NCBI GenBank assembly: GCA_029204225.1
Contig: CM055100.1
Span: 4,328,111-4,392,110, forward strand
DNA from: Diphasiastrum complanatum
Lineage: Eukaryota > Streptophyta > Lycopodiopsida > Lycopodiales > Lycopodiaceae
DNA length: 64,000 nt
Direction of reading: 5' to 3'
Positions 19,603-30,240 of the stretch are shown piece by piece; within the stretch, counting starts at the first letter, position 1; each line of letters starts with the position of its first letter. The translations under genes were made by a program, and so were the position numbers. A model generated the notes under the pieces. The model made no database searches. It saw only the letters and a program-made list of their open reading frames with translations, and was not told the origin of the DNA.

Positions 19603-19772
19603 GGTATCCATTACGTATTTTGGAAGGAGCCAGCGGACATAGGCCATTCTGCTCGATAAGAATTTCGAGAATTTTTTGGGCAAGGCCCGAAGGGGCGGAG
19701 CCTAAAAATTTTTGGAAAGCCGAACCGGGTAGAATGGCCTCTGCCCGGCCTTCTTCCATTGCGTAATGAATA
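19603..19772. mobile_element. Foldback (hairpin) element, copy 2
   Basis: A second, diverged copy of the hairpin at 19237-19399, in the same orientation 370 bp away. Its outer ends are GTATCCATTACG and GCGTAATGAATAC. The flanks after both copies also match (a TTTGACTTT phrase near 19445 and 19815, and GTATCCATTAC or CTATCCATTAC at the far end), so the unit duplicated was hairpin plus about 200 bp. Confidence 0.75.
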
Positions 19773-20197
19773 CTTTGAAAATGTTTACATGCTCATTATA
19801 AAACATAAAAAAGAGTTTGACTTTTTCTGCCCACTCTGACCATGTGGTAGGCTTAGGCACACGTGATGCACAGGATAGAATGGGCCCAAAAAATGGGCAG
19901 AATATGCGATGTGCAATAACTATCCATTACCTATAACGGGAGGATGATCATCAAAAAAAAAAAAAATGAGAACAAGGGCGTCAGCAAGGGCCATATGCAA
20001 GAAAATAAAGGATATGGTCATGATCGAACAGTTACTGTATGATCTGTGTGTCTTTGTTTTGTTGAGCAGCTGTTGCAGCTGATGAAATGAGTTGATTGAT
20101 ACTGCTGACTGATCGAATCGAAACAAAAAAGAAAACAAAGCAACCAAAAGGCTCGCAGATCTAGCATCTATGGCAGAGGATCATCTTCACAGCCCAG
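19773..20197. other. Flank of hairpin repeat; no gene supported
   Basis: The first 150 bp match the spacer after the first hairpin. CAATAACTATCCATTACC at 19915 is an arm fragment of the same repeat. The rest is AT-rich with a poly-A run near 19955. Confidence 0.5.
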
Positions 20198-20597
20198 GCA
20201 AGATCCAAGGCCGATAAATGATAAAGGTTTCCAACGCGAGTGCATGATGGATTTTATTGGCTACCTGACATCTCATGGCTACAATGCGCCAATTTCATCA
20301 TCAAAGCTTCCCTCAGGAAAAGAAATCAAAGACATGATTGAGTTTCTTTTCCGACAAACTTTGCTGCGTCGTTTAGAAGGTCTTTTTTCTTCTGTTCTAA
20401 GACGACCAAAGGTCTTTTTTATTCTGTCCAAGAAGGGCAACATAGAAGCATTGTATCAATTTCAAGTTTTGACAATGACATTGGCGCATTGTAGCCATGA
20501 GGTTTCAAGTTTGCGCATCCTCAAAATCGACCAAAGAACATGGAAATACATGCATAACTCCTCAAAATCACTAAGGTCCAATCAAGTATTGTTTTGA
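20198..20597 (+). pseudogene. NDC80: NDC80/HEC1 kinetochore protein fragment
   Basis: After an acceptor-like CAG at 20195-20197, the frame reads DPRPINDKGFQREC (20202 on), MMDFIGYLTSHGYNAP, and KEIKDMIEFLFRQ ending at 20357. This order (DPRP.NDK, a helix with YL..HGY, then the FLF helix) is the start of the calponin-homology domain of NDC80/HEC1, the kinetochore subunit that binds microtubules. After FLFRQ the similarity stops and the frame continues with unrelated residues to TGA at 20595. No GT donor lies near 20357. Upstream, an ATG at 20169 (MAEDHLHSPG) is out of frame with the homologous part. The rest of the ~560-residue protein is missing, so this is a broken gene piece. Confidence 0.65.
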
Positions 20598-20599
20598 TC

Positions 20600-20890
20600 T
20601 GCACTAAAAAGCTGTACAACAGCATGTCACATGTGTGGATTCATTCGACACAAGAAAAATAGCATTCTACACATTAGAATAGAAAATATCAAGCAAAATA
20701 TAATAGAGATGGATATAGAAGCAAAGAAGCAAAGTTCTCCACACAAAATGAGAACATCAGGATTTTTTCTCCGCGCAAGTACATCTATTTATAGCTGCAA
20801 TAGTTTCACTTGGCAACTTGCCAAATATTGCCCTAAAATGGTAGTTTCTAGGTGATTCACCAAAAACCTAGTTTTACATACATATATATC
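20600..20890 (-). repeat. Decayed copia LTR fragment
   Basis: A TCACATGTGTGGATTCA site, the CTATTTATAG promoter-like box near 20788 and the phrase TAGTTTCTAGGT are shared, in order, with 41565-41985. Orientation is taken from the TATA-like box (minus). No ends or target duplication remain. Confidence 0.5.
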
Positions 20891-21288
20891 TATATATATA
20901 TTTAAACTTATGTACACTTTTGCGCATGGGTATGGGTGCACCATGCATGCTCCTCCCCTCACCCATTCATGAGCTTTTTCTAACTAAAAAACTTGGGGAG
21001 GAGAATGCATGTATGGGGAAAAGGATGCATGGCCCTCCTCCCCATGCATGCATCTAAGGGGACCACTCCAAATTCAAATTATCCTTTACCAACAGTGTTT
21101 TGAAGTGCATGTACATACTTTCATGGTGAAAGGTGTTAAAGAAATGAGACTTTCATTATCAAAAAATTGAAGGGTGCTGTAAGGATTTTTTGAATTATTA
21201 GACTTTCCATGGGAAAGGTTGAAATAAAAATGCATTTCTATGAAGATCGGCCTCCATTGCCCGTCAACGACGGGCACTCTTTACTAGA

Positions 21289-21331
<43 letters not shown>

Positions 21332-23175
21332 ACTTTGAACAATGTAGCAAAAATTATGATCATACAAACTCACTTGCGCGAATATTAAAGTTTGATCGAT
21401 ACCCCTACATGTTTGATACATTGTATCTTGCTTGACATGAGCCCAAAATTAGGAGCACAATTTTTTAATCAATAAACATATATTTCAAGAACACACCTTT
21501 GAAACAGTTTGATGAAAATTGTGATAGTTAGAGATACATTTTTTTTTTTGTGCAACTCTAGTGCTAATAAGCACTTAGGGGAAGTGGCATCTAACTTCAA
21601 GTAAAACAACACAACATTGTGCTTCAAGGCACAAAATAGTTCAAATGAAATTCACTTTAATTTAAGGAGCATCTTTTGATGCAAAATGCATCATTAATGT
21701 TACAAATTCGGAGATCATTGAGTTCTCTTTATTTATATCGAAAATGGTGAAAAGCCTTTTGGAGGTGATGGTCACTGTGTGGAATCTTTGTTAGAAATCT
21801 TTCAACCACACTTCCAAAAAAGGCAAACAAGTCCATCAAATTTAGCAATGCATATTAGTATATAAGAGGTGAACGATAAATATTCAAAAGTGAAGAAGAT
21901 GCGAGTAGTGAGGAGGAAAGGTCCTTAAATAAAGAAAAAAACCAAAAGCTACAATAAAAGAGAAAATGGAACAAATATGGCGTAAGATGTTGCAACAATC
22001 ATTGAAGAGAAGATGTAGGTGGTGTTGTTGGACTAGAGAAAAGAATGGCATATTCAAACAAAAAAATATCGTAGTCATATATAAAAACTTATTTAAAATA
22101 TGGACCAATTGAGATAGCAAATTGGCAAGCACAATTGTTAATATGAGAGAAAGGCCTAAGTGGAATAAGTGGAGCATGGAAGCAATTGTGGTGCTGTATA
22201 AGAATGTTTATGTGCAGTAAAAGTTCGAGAGGATTTTATATTAACCTCAATACTTTGGGTAGTGCTAAAGTGCAATTTTATTCTTAAAAGGTCTTTGAAG
22301 TAGATGTACTTAAAAATTTGTTGTAAAGTTCTTTCAAGAAAATCTAAATACTTAACGTAATTAGGTCCTAAATATCAATACAAGACAAAAATCTTCGGTC
22401 GAACAAACAAAATGCCAAGCTTCAATCATGTTTTATTTGCACCCCAAATTGAACTTTCCTAGTCTAGTTACAACATGGGCTATTTTATTTACTTGTCTAG
22501 CAATAGCAAACAATATCAATTCAATATATCATTCGTGTGTCAACTAATATAATCTTCAATGTCAGTTTTGGTCCTTCACAAGGTGTCTACTTATTGTGCT
22601 CTTTGAAAGATAAATCACCACCACGGTATAATTATCTGCTTGCTGAGGTTTAATCCATCATGTGCTTCCACAAATGTTTACTCATGTCAATGATTGTATA
22701 AGCAACAATTTCTCATTTAATTTGTATCATGTCATTGTTCCTTCATTGGGCCAGCTTACCTTCCCACATGTGGTGAATTGGTGTATCGTGCTTGAAGTGG
22801 GCTTGCCCACCTAGGTTCAATTCTCTATGATCGCATGGGTTGATAATACCAAAAAGCATTAGGCCACCTTATCGTTATTAAATGTTACTCTCTTCTGAAC
22901 AGTCTATAGCCATTCCTCCTCACCCTCATAACTTTCCAATCAAACTAGTAACACTCATACTCATACTGCATGTGAAGCTTTTAAATTGCAATTTCATGTT
23001 TCTCAAACAGTGTCTGCTCAAGGTTGAGCAGTGTGTTGAAGACCATAGCTATCATCCATGTCATCTGCCTCAAAAAAATATCATTACTCCTGTTGCGAAT
23101 TCCTAACCACCAACACAGATTGAACATGTTGATAAATGTGCTTTGAGCATGATCCAAACCAAATTAAGGGATAAG
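20891..23175. other. Gene-poor stretch downstream of the transporter gene
   Basis: I see no gene. There is an inverted set of GGGGAGGAG / CTCCTCCCC and ATGCATGC phrases at 20942-21060, an (AT)n run at 21290-21330, and otherwise plain AT-rich DNA. The part next to 23175 should contain the 3' UTR of the minus-strand transporter gene. Confidence 0.5.
21290..21330. repeat. (AT)n microsatellite
   Basis: About 20 uninterrupted AT dinucleotides. Confidence 0.95.
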
Positions 23176-24213
23176 TCACTGCCAGTATGATCCAAAAATA
23201 TCAACGAATGAATCATATGTACCATATATGGCAAAGGCTATACCACACACAATAAGAAACATGTCCACCAATTTTTCTAACAAGCCAAGGTCATCCTTGA
23301 AAATGTGAATGTGGAAGATTGCTGGTAACACCAAAGCAAGCAAGGCACAAACTGTGCTTCCAACCAAGGATATAAACACTCCAAATCCTGGAACCAATAC
23401 TGCCACAAAGCCGATTATCAGCACTACTAATCCACGAAGACTTCTTGATAGCAGTTCTCGCAACTTTGGGGATTTCGAAACGGACTTCTGATACCAATCT
23501 GTCATCCCCAATTTCCTCTCAAAAATGTCATAGACAGGGTGCATCATTACTGGAAATGTGAAGAACAGGGCAATGCATAAGCTAATTTTGACAGCAACAG
23601 TCGTCCATTCATTTGGCAGATTCAGGGTGATAATGTCGTGTGTCTGCTCTCCATATGCAAGGTAGCCAGCAAAGCCAAAAGAAATGTACAGAAGACCAAT
23701 CAAACCGAATGCCAAACCAAGCACTTTTCCAAACTTGTGAGGTTTCTTCATAGAGGCCTCTAAAGATAAAGTCATTGCCATTCCTTCGAAACAGTACAGA
23801 GCAACTCCCACACCAAAAAACGTTCCGCTCAAGTTCGTATAGGGCTTCACCTTGTCAAATCTAAGGGACCCATCGATATCATCTTTAAAAACAATTGCCA
23901 TTGCTAATACATTGCAAACATCAGCAAATATGCTAAATGGGGCAAGGGCGGCTAGGGAGCGGACCCATGCTAAGAAAACTTGGAAAGGAAGTAAACAGAA
24001 AATGAATACACAAGACTGTGTTCTTCCAATGAATATGGAAGACAGATTTTGTCCTATGAATAAAAGATATGAAACACAGCAGCCAATCTGGGATATCATC
24101 TGCGTGATATCTACCACTTCACGACCAATGCTTCCATATGTATAATGCCCAAAATCACCCAAGGCCGATATCTGGTACTGTTCTTGATTGGCCAATCTGA
24201 TCCTGCATTTTAT
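23176..24213 (-). CDS. AVT3: AVT3-type vacuolar amino acid transporter, exon 2
   Basis: This is the main part (345 codons, stop at 23176) of an amino acid/auxin permease (AAAP) family transporter. Exon 1 lies at 30016-30240; the spliced protein is 420 residues, close to the ~430 of Arabidopsis AVT3 proteins, which export amino acids from the vacuole in exchange for or driven by the proton gradient. Visible are LGDFGHYTYGSIGREVVD, QIGCCVSYLLFIGQNL, the conserved helix GVGVALYCFEGMAMTLSLE, FGKVLGLAFGLIGLLYISFGFAGYLAYGE, FFTFPVMMHPVYDIFE and LVGSTVCALLALVLPAIFH. About nine membrane helices lie in this exon. The acceptor is TTACCAG just before 24213, after a pyrimidine-rich tract, giving the junction MMLL-IKCRIRLA. 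The frame is intact. Assignment to AVT3 rather than AVT1 rests on remembered family sequences, not a search. Confidence 0.9.
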   Translation of the reverse strand: MKCRIRLANQEQYQISALGDFGHYTYGSIGREVVDITQMISQIGCCVSYLLFIGQNLSSIFIGRTQSCVFIFCLLPFQVFLAWVRSLAALAPFSIFADVCNVLAMAIVFKDDIDGSLRFDKVKPYTNLSGTFFGVGVALYCFEGMAMTLSLEASMKKPHKFGKVLGLAFGLIGLLYISFGFAGYLAYGEQTHDIITLNLPNEWTTVAVKISLCIALFFTFPVMMHPVYDIFERKLGMTDWYQKSVSKSPKLRELLSRSLRGLVVLIIGFVAVLVPGFGVFISLVGSTVCALLALVLPAIFHIHIFKDDLGLLEKLVDMFLIVCGIAFAIYGTYDSFVDIFGSYWQ

Positions 24214-25408
24214 CTGGTAATTTAAGTGCAAGAAAACTGCATTAAGTTCCCAACATCTACCACATTACTCTACCAGATGAAAACAGCTACAAGCTTGATC
24301 TACCTCTGACCTATAGTTAGCCTGCTTTAGTAAAATCTTTTCAATGTCTTTCTTCAGATGTAAATTTCAAGCTCTAGTGAGATGCGGCACCTCATTACCT
24401 TGATATTTCCTAATGGTAATTGTAAAACTTGTTCCAGTCAAAATAATGATTCCAGTTCAGTTTTTGTGAAATTGTTTGATTTGTCTTTTATAGGGACTCA
24501 GAAGTCACAAAAAGAATATGAAAACTCTTCTATGGTAAATACACATTACACATGCAATGTTGATGCTCAGTTCAAGACTGTGCAGAGATCCTGAAGTCAA
24601 AAGGGTAAATGTTCTCCACAATTCAGAAGCATAGCAGAACGTCAACACACATTAATCTTCAACACTTTTGAGCACAGAAAAGAAAACCCTGATAGCTAAT
24701 GGACCTTAGAGGCTTTTCTCTGGTACTTGTTTCTTCAAAGTATTTCAAAGTTGCGGCAAACCTAAATGGCAGATTTTGAATGCTCCCTTCTTACAGGGGG
24801 GCAAAATTCTACTAAGATAGAGCTAAGTTGAAGCAGTTACCCTCCTTGGCTGAAAAATCTACGAGATTTAAAAGATGACTCTTACTTTTGTATCTTTCTA
24901 GCATATTTCTAGTCTTCTACTGCTATTGTAGCATTTAGGACGGATCAAATATTATCGCTCTTTGAAAGCGTATTTTGTAATATTCATCTTGCGCATTAGT
25001 TTGTAGAGCTTGTTTGAAATAGGATCATAAATCATGCAACACAGTAACATACAGAGAAAGCACTCTCCACCACAAGCTCTCATAGCAATAGTATTTAAAA
25101 AACTAAGTACCCTCCTGTACATATAACTTTCTTTATCATGCATAGCCCGGGTTGCCGTCAACGGGACGCGTGTCCCATCGACTTGCCTCGTGGCAAGGCC
25201 AACGGGTGCTAATCCACTAACCAGACCCACAATACAGTAACACAATATTTATACTTCTATTCTAAATCTCTCCCTAAAAGTAGAATGAACTTTTTATACA
25301 CTCATGTACATAGCATTAAAGTTAACAAACTTTAAGTACATAAAGTTTTGACCTACACTTACCAAACTTTTCTCTAATGAGTGGCTTGGTGAAAATATCA
25401 ATCTATCC

Positions 25409-25632
25409 GGGTTTTTTTTTTTTTAAATTTTTTAAAAATTGTTTTTGACTTAAAAAAAATTAAAAAAAAAAAATATGGCATCCGGACCCCCGGACGCCTC
25501 AGTTTTTTTTTTTTTAATTTTTTATTAAAAAATAAATAAATAAATTGGACGCGTCCGACCCCTCGTCCAAGGGTCAAACGCGTCCGGGTCCGGACGCGGA
25601 AGAGGGCATTCCGGCCCGGACCCCCATCCCTG
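25409..25632. repeat. Low-complexity insert of alternating A/T and CCGGAC blocks
   Basis: Two blocks of poly-T/poly-A rich sequence alternate with two GC-rich blocks (CCGGACCCCCGGACGCC and a longer one with repeated CGCGTCCG). It sits inside copia RNase H: ALVVLSTTEAEY-type sequence ends at MTIV on the right side and DIFTKPL resumes on the left, with about 55 codons of RNase H lost. Its base composition is unlike anything else in the window. Confidence 0.6.
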
Positions 25633-25930
25633 GTACTATAGTCATAGGTCTTTCCTGCTTCATGTCCATTTCTTCCAAGATTTGCCTCAACCAGATGGCT
25701 TCTTGTGTTGCGCTACACATTGCCTTGTACTCTGCTTCTGTTGTGGACAAAACAACTATACTTTGCTTTTTATTAGACCAGGAAAAGCAACTGCCACAAA
25801 ACTGAAATACATAACTTGTGGTAGATCTAGGATCATCACAATTACCTCCCCAATCGGCATCCACATAGCCACATAGCTCAGGTAAACTTTTTTCTGTACA
25901 CCAAACCGTAATCAAATGTGTCTTTGACAT
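25633..25930 (-). pseudogene. copia RNase H, interrupted
   Basis: YVDADWGGNCDDPRSTTSY gives the first catalytic Asp motif and VVLSTTEAEYKAM the second acid. After EEMDMKQERPMTIV the copia sequence is replaced by the GC-rich insert; the end of the domain (DIFTKPLIREKF) is found beyond it at 25375-25405. The CDN motif is lost. Confidence 0.8.
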
Positions 25931-25931
25931 A

Positions 25932-26650
25932 TTGCAAGATGAGTTTGGCTGCCTTCCAATGTGTTTTCGTAGGTGCTGCCATGAATTGACTTACAATATC
26001 AACAACATAGTATATATCTGGCCTAGTCGTGGTAAGGAGAATCAGGCTCCCTACTAACTGCCTATACAGCATAGCATCAAATGGCTGTGATTCGTCAAGC
26101 TTAGAAAGCTTTTTACCTAGCTCAATGGGAGTTCACATTGGCTAGTTATCCTATAGCCTGAACTTGTGCAACAACTCTTTGACATACTTGACCTGTGTTA
26201 GTCCCACCTCATGTCCTTTTTGCCACACCTCCACTCCAAGGCAATAATGCATTAGGTTGAGATCTGTCATCTCAAATTGATCCATGAGATCTTTCTTGAT
26301 CATATCTATCATCTCTTGATTATTTCCCATAAGAATCAAGTCGTCAACATAACGAGCAACCAAAGCAATCATACCATCAAAGCATAAGACATAAAGGTTT
26401 GGATTAGAGTGTATTCTCACCATCCCCTTAGAATGAAAGTAGGCATCAATCTTGTTGTACCACGCACATGGTGCCTGTTTGAGACCATAAAGTGCTTTCT
26501 TCAAGTGAGATACTTTATGCTCATGTTCTTTTGTTACAAAGCCTTCAGGTTGATCCATAAACACCTCTTCTTCTAACTCACCATTTAGAAAAGATTCACA
26601 TCCATCTGACACAAAGGCCAACCAAAATGTGAAGCTAAGCAACAACCAAA
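25932..26650 (-). pseudogene. copia reverse transcriptase
   Basis: The frame at 26645-26151 holds LNGELEEEVFMDQPEGF, LKKALYGLKQAPCAWY and the catalytic ARYVDDLILMGNN (both Asp present), then DQFEMTDLNLMHYCLGVEV. A second frame (26072-25878) has LYRQLVGSLILLTTTRPDIYY and ILQYVKDTFDYGLVY. A stop and frame change at about 26145-26075 divides them. The N-terminal fingers (KWIFK, ETFAPV) are missing, with a short ALVVA stretch joining integrase-side sequence directly. Confidence 0.85.
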
Positions 26651-26677
26651 GCTAAGGTCTCCTCATAGTCGATGCCT

Positions 26678-27175
26678 TTACTTTGCGCATAACCCTTGAT
26701 CACCAATCTGGCCTTGTGTTTTGCTATGAGAAATTCTCACTGTATCATCTTTGCCACTTGGTGTGTCCATCTTCTCAACATCCTCATCTTTGTACATCTT
26801 AGATTCGTCAAAGATGACATCACAGCTAACATGCATTTTGTTCGCCAATGGATCAAAGCATCTATAGCCCTTCACACAATTATCATATCCGAAGATTCGC
26901 AAGTGGTTCACATTTGGCTTCTTCTTCGTGAATGCCTCCTCAGATGTTATCTTTGGTACATCAATAGTAGGACTTCCATTTTGAAGATTAGACTACAGTA
27001 TTGCATGCTTCTAACCAAAAATCCTTTGGTAGTTTCATCTCAACAAGCATAGATCTAGTGCTTTCCACAATCGTATGATTCTTGCTCGGCTACACCATTG
27101 AGTTCAGGAGTATGAGCTTGTGTGAATCGTCTTTTCATCCCACATTGGTCACAAAAGTGTCTTGGGTCACTTGTA
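26678..27175 (-). pseudogene. copia integrase C-terminal half
   Basis: Minus translation shows RFTQAHTPELNGVAEQ with the catalytic Glu region (normally NGVAERKN), then with frame changes FGYDNCVKGYRCFDPLANKMHVSCDVIFDESKM, the usual copia ...RCFDP....SRDV.FDE. segment. The first two catalytic Asp regions are not present; the match begins at about 27175. Confidence 0.75.
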
Positions 27176-27181
27176 TGAGCA

Positions 27182-29447
27182 TGATATCGGAGCATGGTTC
27201 AAGATTTGAGAGAACAAGAAGGTACTCAACAAACAAAATCAATCATCATATGTAGACTGATTCAACCATCTTCAAGGTGTGGAAGTGGTATCCCTAGCCC
27301 TCTCAATTTCAATATTCATCTACAAGGGTGGTAGTTTTGAGGAAGGAGATTTGGCGCTACAAGGAGAGGAGTTGTGCTGCATGAGGAGACTATGAAGTCT
27401 GCCTTACATCTCGGGTAGAGATCAATAGCTAGTGGAGGTTGGAAGTTACAAGAAGGTCAACTTCAGAAGTTCTAAGAGTGGACAAGGTTAAGTCAAGATT
27501 GGAATCGACAAAGGTGCAAGCTCTAAGAGGATGCTTCATTGTTTCACAGTTTTTTATCATGGTGGCAAATGATAAGTTCATTGTTACAAGTTGTCGTTCT
27601 ACTTTGTGTATCAGTTTGGGACGACAAAGATACCAAGGAGCAATTTAAAAGCTTTGTATTGAGTACAAAGATCCGAGATTTCTATTTGTTCTAAATTGTT
27701 TGGTTTCTATCCAAGTCATAGTAGCTTGTTTATGTGGTAGAAACTTTCTTGTCTCTCTAAACTAATATCACTTGAGATTTATGATAAATCGAAGTGATTG
27801 TTTACTGTGATTGTCAAATAAATTCCTAGATACCATCCAAGTCATAGTTGATCGTTCATGTGGTGATACCAAGTGAGATCAATTCTACTAGGAAGGTCTA
27901 GTTTGAGTTGAAAAAAAGTTCTATGTATTCTTCAAGTTTTTGAATCTATCCAAGTTCATGTTGTCATGTGGTAGATTCAGTTGTTTCCAATAAGATTTGG
28001 AAGTTCAAGTTGTTGATTAGCCTCTAAAAATCAACAGTTCTGGTTGTTGTTTAGCCTCATAAAAACAACATGATTCATTATTGAATGGACAGGTTGTTGT
28101 TTAGCCTCACAAAAAACAACAAGGTTCATTTCTATGAATCGACAGGTTATTGATCAACCTTAAAAAATCAATATGAAGTCTTCTTAAGTGAAGCAGGTTC
28201 CTTCAAGGTGAGGAAGTATCATAAATCTTTGATCTGTACTTTAGTTTATCATCATGGATGATTTTGGTGTAGGGATGTGTTGGCAAAAAATTCATGACAA
28301 CTGTTTTATGATGGAGGTGTTTCAATCTCTTAAGCAACAAGAAGATGGACATTCACCAATTGGGAAGTCTGCATATAACATAGTGCCAGGATAAAATAGA
28401 TGTCATGATGAGATGCGTTCTAGGTTGGAGAGTTGTTTGGGGCAAGTGACTCTTATGTGTGAGATAGAAGCAAGAGATTCCATGGAACAGATAGTATGAA
28501 GTACTTTGTGTGAGAAAGTATTTGAGGAGGAGTATCAATTACTTAGTGTGAGGAAGCATTGCATATGTTTTATCTTTCTATTGGGGATGCTCTATTACTT
28601 GCATATTTGGTTTGGTTCATGGATGACATTCTATTTGTATCATTGTTGGAGAGTGGTTGTTAAATTAGTCCTAACAGGAATGCAAACGTGAAGTGTTATC
28701 AATGGTTTTCAAGGAGAGTAGTTAATCAAGTCCATCACAGGTGGTAACTTATGAGAATACCAGGAGAATTGAAGTATATTCAATTCAAAAATTCAACACA
28801 AGTGGAGTCAACGATGGTGCTATGGTTATGGGTGTTGGCGAGATCCTTACATATTTGTGGTAGCTTGGAAGATGTTCAAAGTTCAAAGAGACCAAGGAAG
28901 GCAATCTTCAAGCAAAGTTCTAAAAGTTATGGCAAAGGTTATCATGTCTACATGATTTGATTCAAGGAGAGTCAAGTTGTTTGATCCAAAGGAAGTTAAG
29001 GAATCGGGTGATATGCTGCACTTGTGGAGGTCACACATATGCACTAAGGGACATGAAGACAAACACAAGAAATTGGGAAGTCATATGATGCATGTTCATA
29101 TGAAAAGGATCATTAAATGAAGAAATTATACATTGACATAGAGAGGAAGTTCTACGTTGAGAAATGAAGACATTGAGAACAGAGTTGATCGTCTATTCTA
29201 CATCAGAATTGAGGGGCATCATCGCCATTTGGTTTAGATTTTGCCATTGAGAGTTGGAACGTGGGTGAATCATTGAATGATCATTGGTAGGCGTGAGAGG
29301 GAGAGGGAGTGTGTGTGTACAAGAGAGAGTGTGAATGTGAGGGAGAGGGACAGAGCTTAGAGGCATTCATTACTAATTAGAATTTAGGAGTGTGAGGCTT
29401 GAGCCATCATCCATGAAAGTTCAAAGTTGAAACTTGAGAGGAGGGAG
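27182..29447 (+). mobile_element. Plus-strand LTR-element internal remnant without coding capacity
   Basis: TGATATCGGAGCATGG at 27182 differs from the usual primer site in two of sixteen bases and is preceded by CA, as an LTR end would be. At 29436-29447 the purine tract GAGAGGAGGGAG is followed by TGTGTTAG, like a 3' LTR start. The 2.25 kb between them has only short open frames and several GTTGTTTAGCCTCA repeats (28030-28160). This matches a large retrotransposon derivative (LARD-like) or a badly decayed element; the LTRs themselves are not complete. Confidence 0.4.
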
Positions 29448-30015
29448 TGTGTTAGACTTAGTAAGTACTAAGTAGGTTGGGGAGTGAATTTTGAAAGATA
29501 ATAGATCATAGGTATTATTCAAACATCAACAGTAAATCAAAGCCTAATTTTTCTAAAGATTCAAGAATCAAAACAACAAATTGATTTTCTGGATTTTAAA
29601 AGTGCTCCAAAATATAGTTGGAGATTTAGGAAAGGTTTATACCCAAAATTAAGAGTTACCAAGACTGGAAACTAGGATCGTTTTCCAATCTTATATCTGA
29701 ATTACAAAAATCAAAGGTTATTCAGACTGTTGACTGCTCTGTTGTGCAGTTTGACGCTCATTGATTTAGGCCTTGTGGCAGTAATATTCATGATTCATAT
29801 GTTTCCTTCGCAAAACTAGTGGCAAACAGCCACAGCACCTGATCTTTTCTCAAAGAAAAATGGGAAAAGGAAACAATGTTCAGACCAAAAAGCTAAAAAG
29901 ACGGACCTGATATTTTGCAAATAACATGCCATAATGGATACACCATAGCGACACCTATTTTTACAGAAAAAAAAAAACTGAAGACAGTACAAATCAGGGG
30001 CAAAAGAGGAAGTAC

Positions 30016-30240
30016 CAGCAGCATCATGGAATAGTACGACACGCAGCCACAGAATGTGATGGCCGCAGAGGTGACGGCCCATCCACTAACTTTGAAGGCG
30101 AATGGCAACCCCAAAATGCCTGCTCCCAGAACCGAAATTATCACATTCCCAAACGTCTTCCGTGCCGACGCTGTCCCTATTCCTCTGTGCGCCTCCAGCA
30201 ACGGATCCGTGTCACGGAAATCGGATAGATCGCCTGCCAT
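30016..30240 (-). CDS. AVT3: AVT3-type vacuolar amino acid transporter, exon 1
   Basis: The ATG at 30240 opens 75 codons ending in MMLL at a CTG|GTACTT donor. The N-terminus is short and acidic with an Asp-Pro-Leu-Leu motif (DTDPLLEAHR), like the DTPLL motif near the start of AVT3 proteins and typical of tonoplast-sorting dileucine signals. Helix 1 has the family signature GNVIISVLGAGILGLPFAFK; helix 2 ends YYSMMLL. The frame continues past the donor for 40 codons without homology, supporting the splice site. Transcription runs leftwards from upstream of 30241. There is no evidence of truncation. Confidence 0.88.

Larger units (their letters stand above)
24950..27175 (-). mobile_element. Copia remnant in the transporter intron
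   Basis: On minus, integrase end, RT, RNase H, a polypurine tract (TTTAGGGAGAGA at 25269-25280) and a probable 3' LTR piece (with TATAAATA near 25247) follow in order. Gag, protease and 5' LTR are missing. It lies antisense to nothing: it shares the transcription direction of the host gene, so its LTR signals lie in the sense of the pre-mRNA. Confidence 0.75.
24214..30015 (-). other. 5.8 kb intron of the AVT3-like gene, with TE insertions
   Basis: Donor GT at 30015-30014 follows CTG; acceptor AG at 24215-24214. The phase-0 join restores the family sequence exactly between the second helix and the loop. The intron holds a minus-strand copia remnant (about 24950-27175), a low-complexity insert in it (25409-25632), and a plus-strand primer-site to polypurine-tract remnant (27182-29447). 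About 0.7 kb at the acceptor side and 0.5 kb at the donor side look unique. Confidence 0.85.

Noticed and set aside
19240-19766. Overlapping frames of 64-111 codons
   Set aside because: They lie inside the hairpin elements and mirror each other across the palindromes.
28353-29068. Frame with FMDDILFV near 28620 resembling an RT active site
   Set aside because: No other RT motif surrounds it (no GLKQ, no thumb sequence), so the likeness is probably chance.
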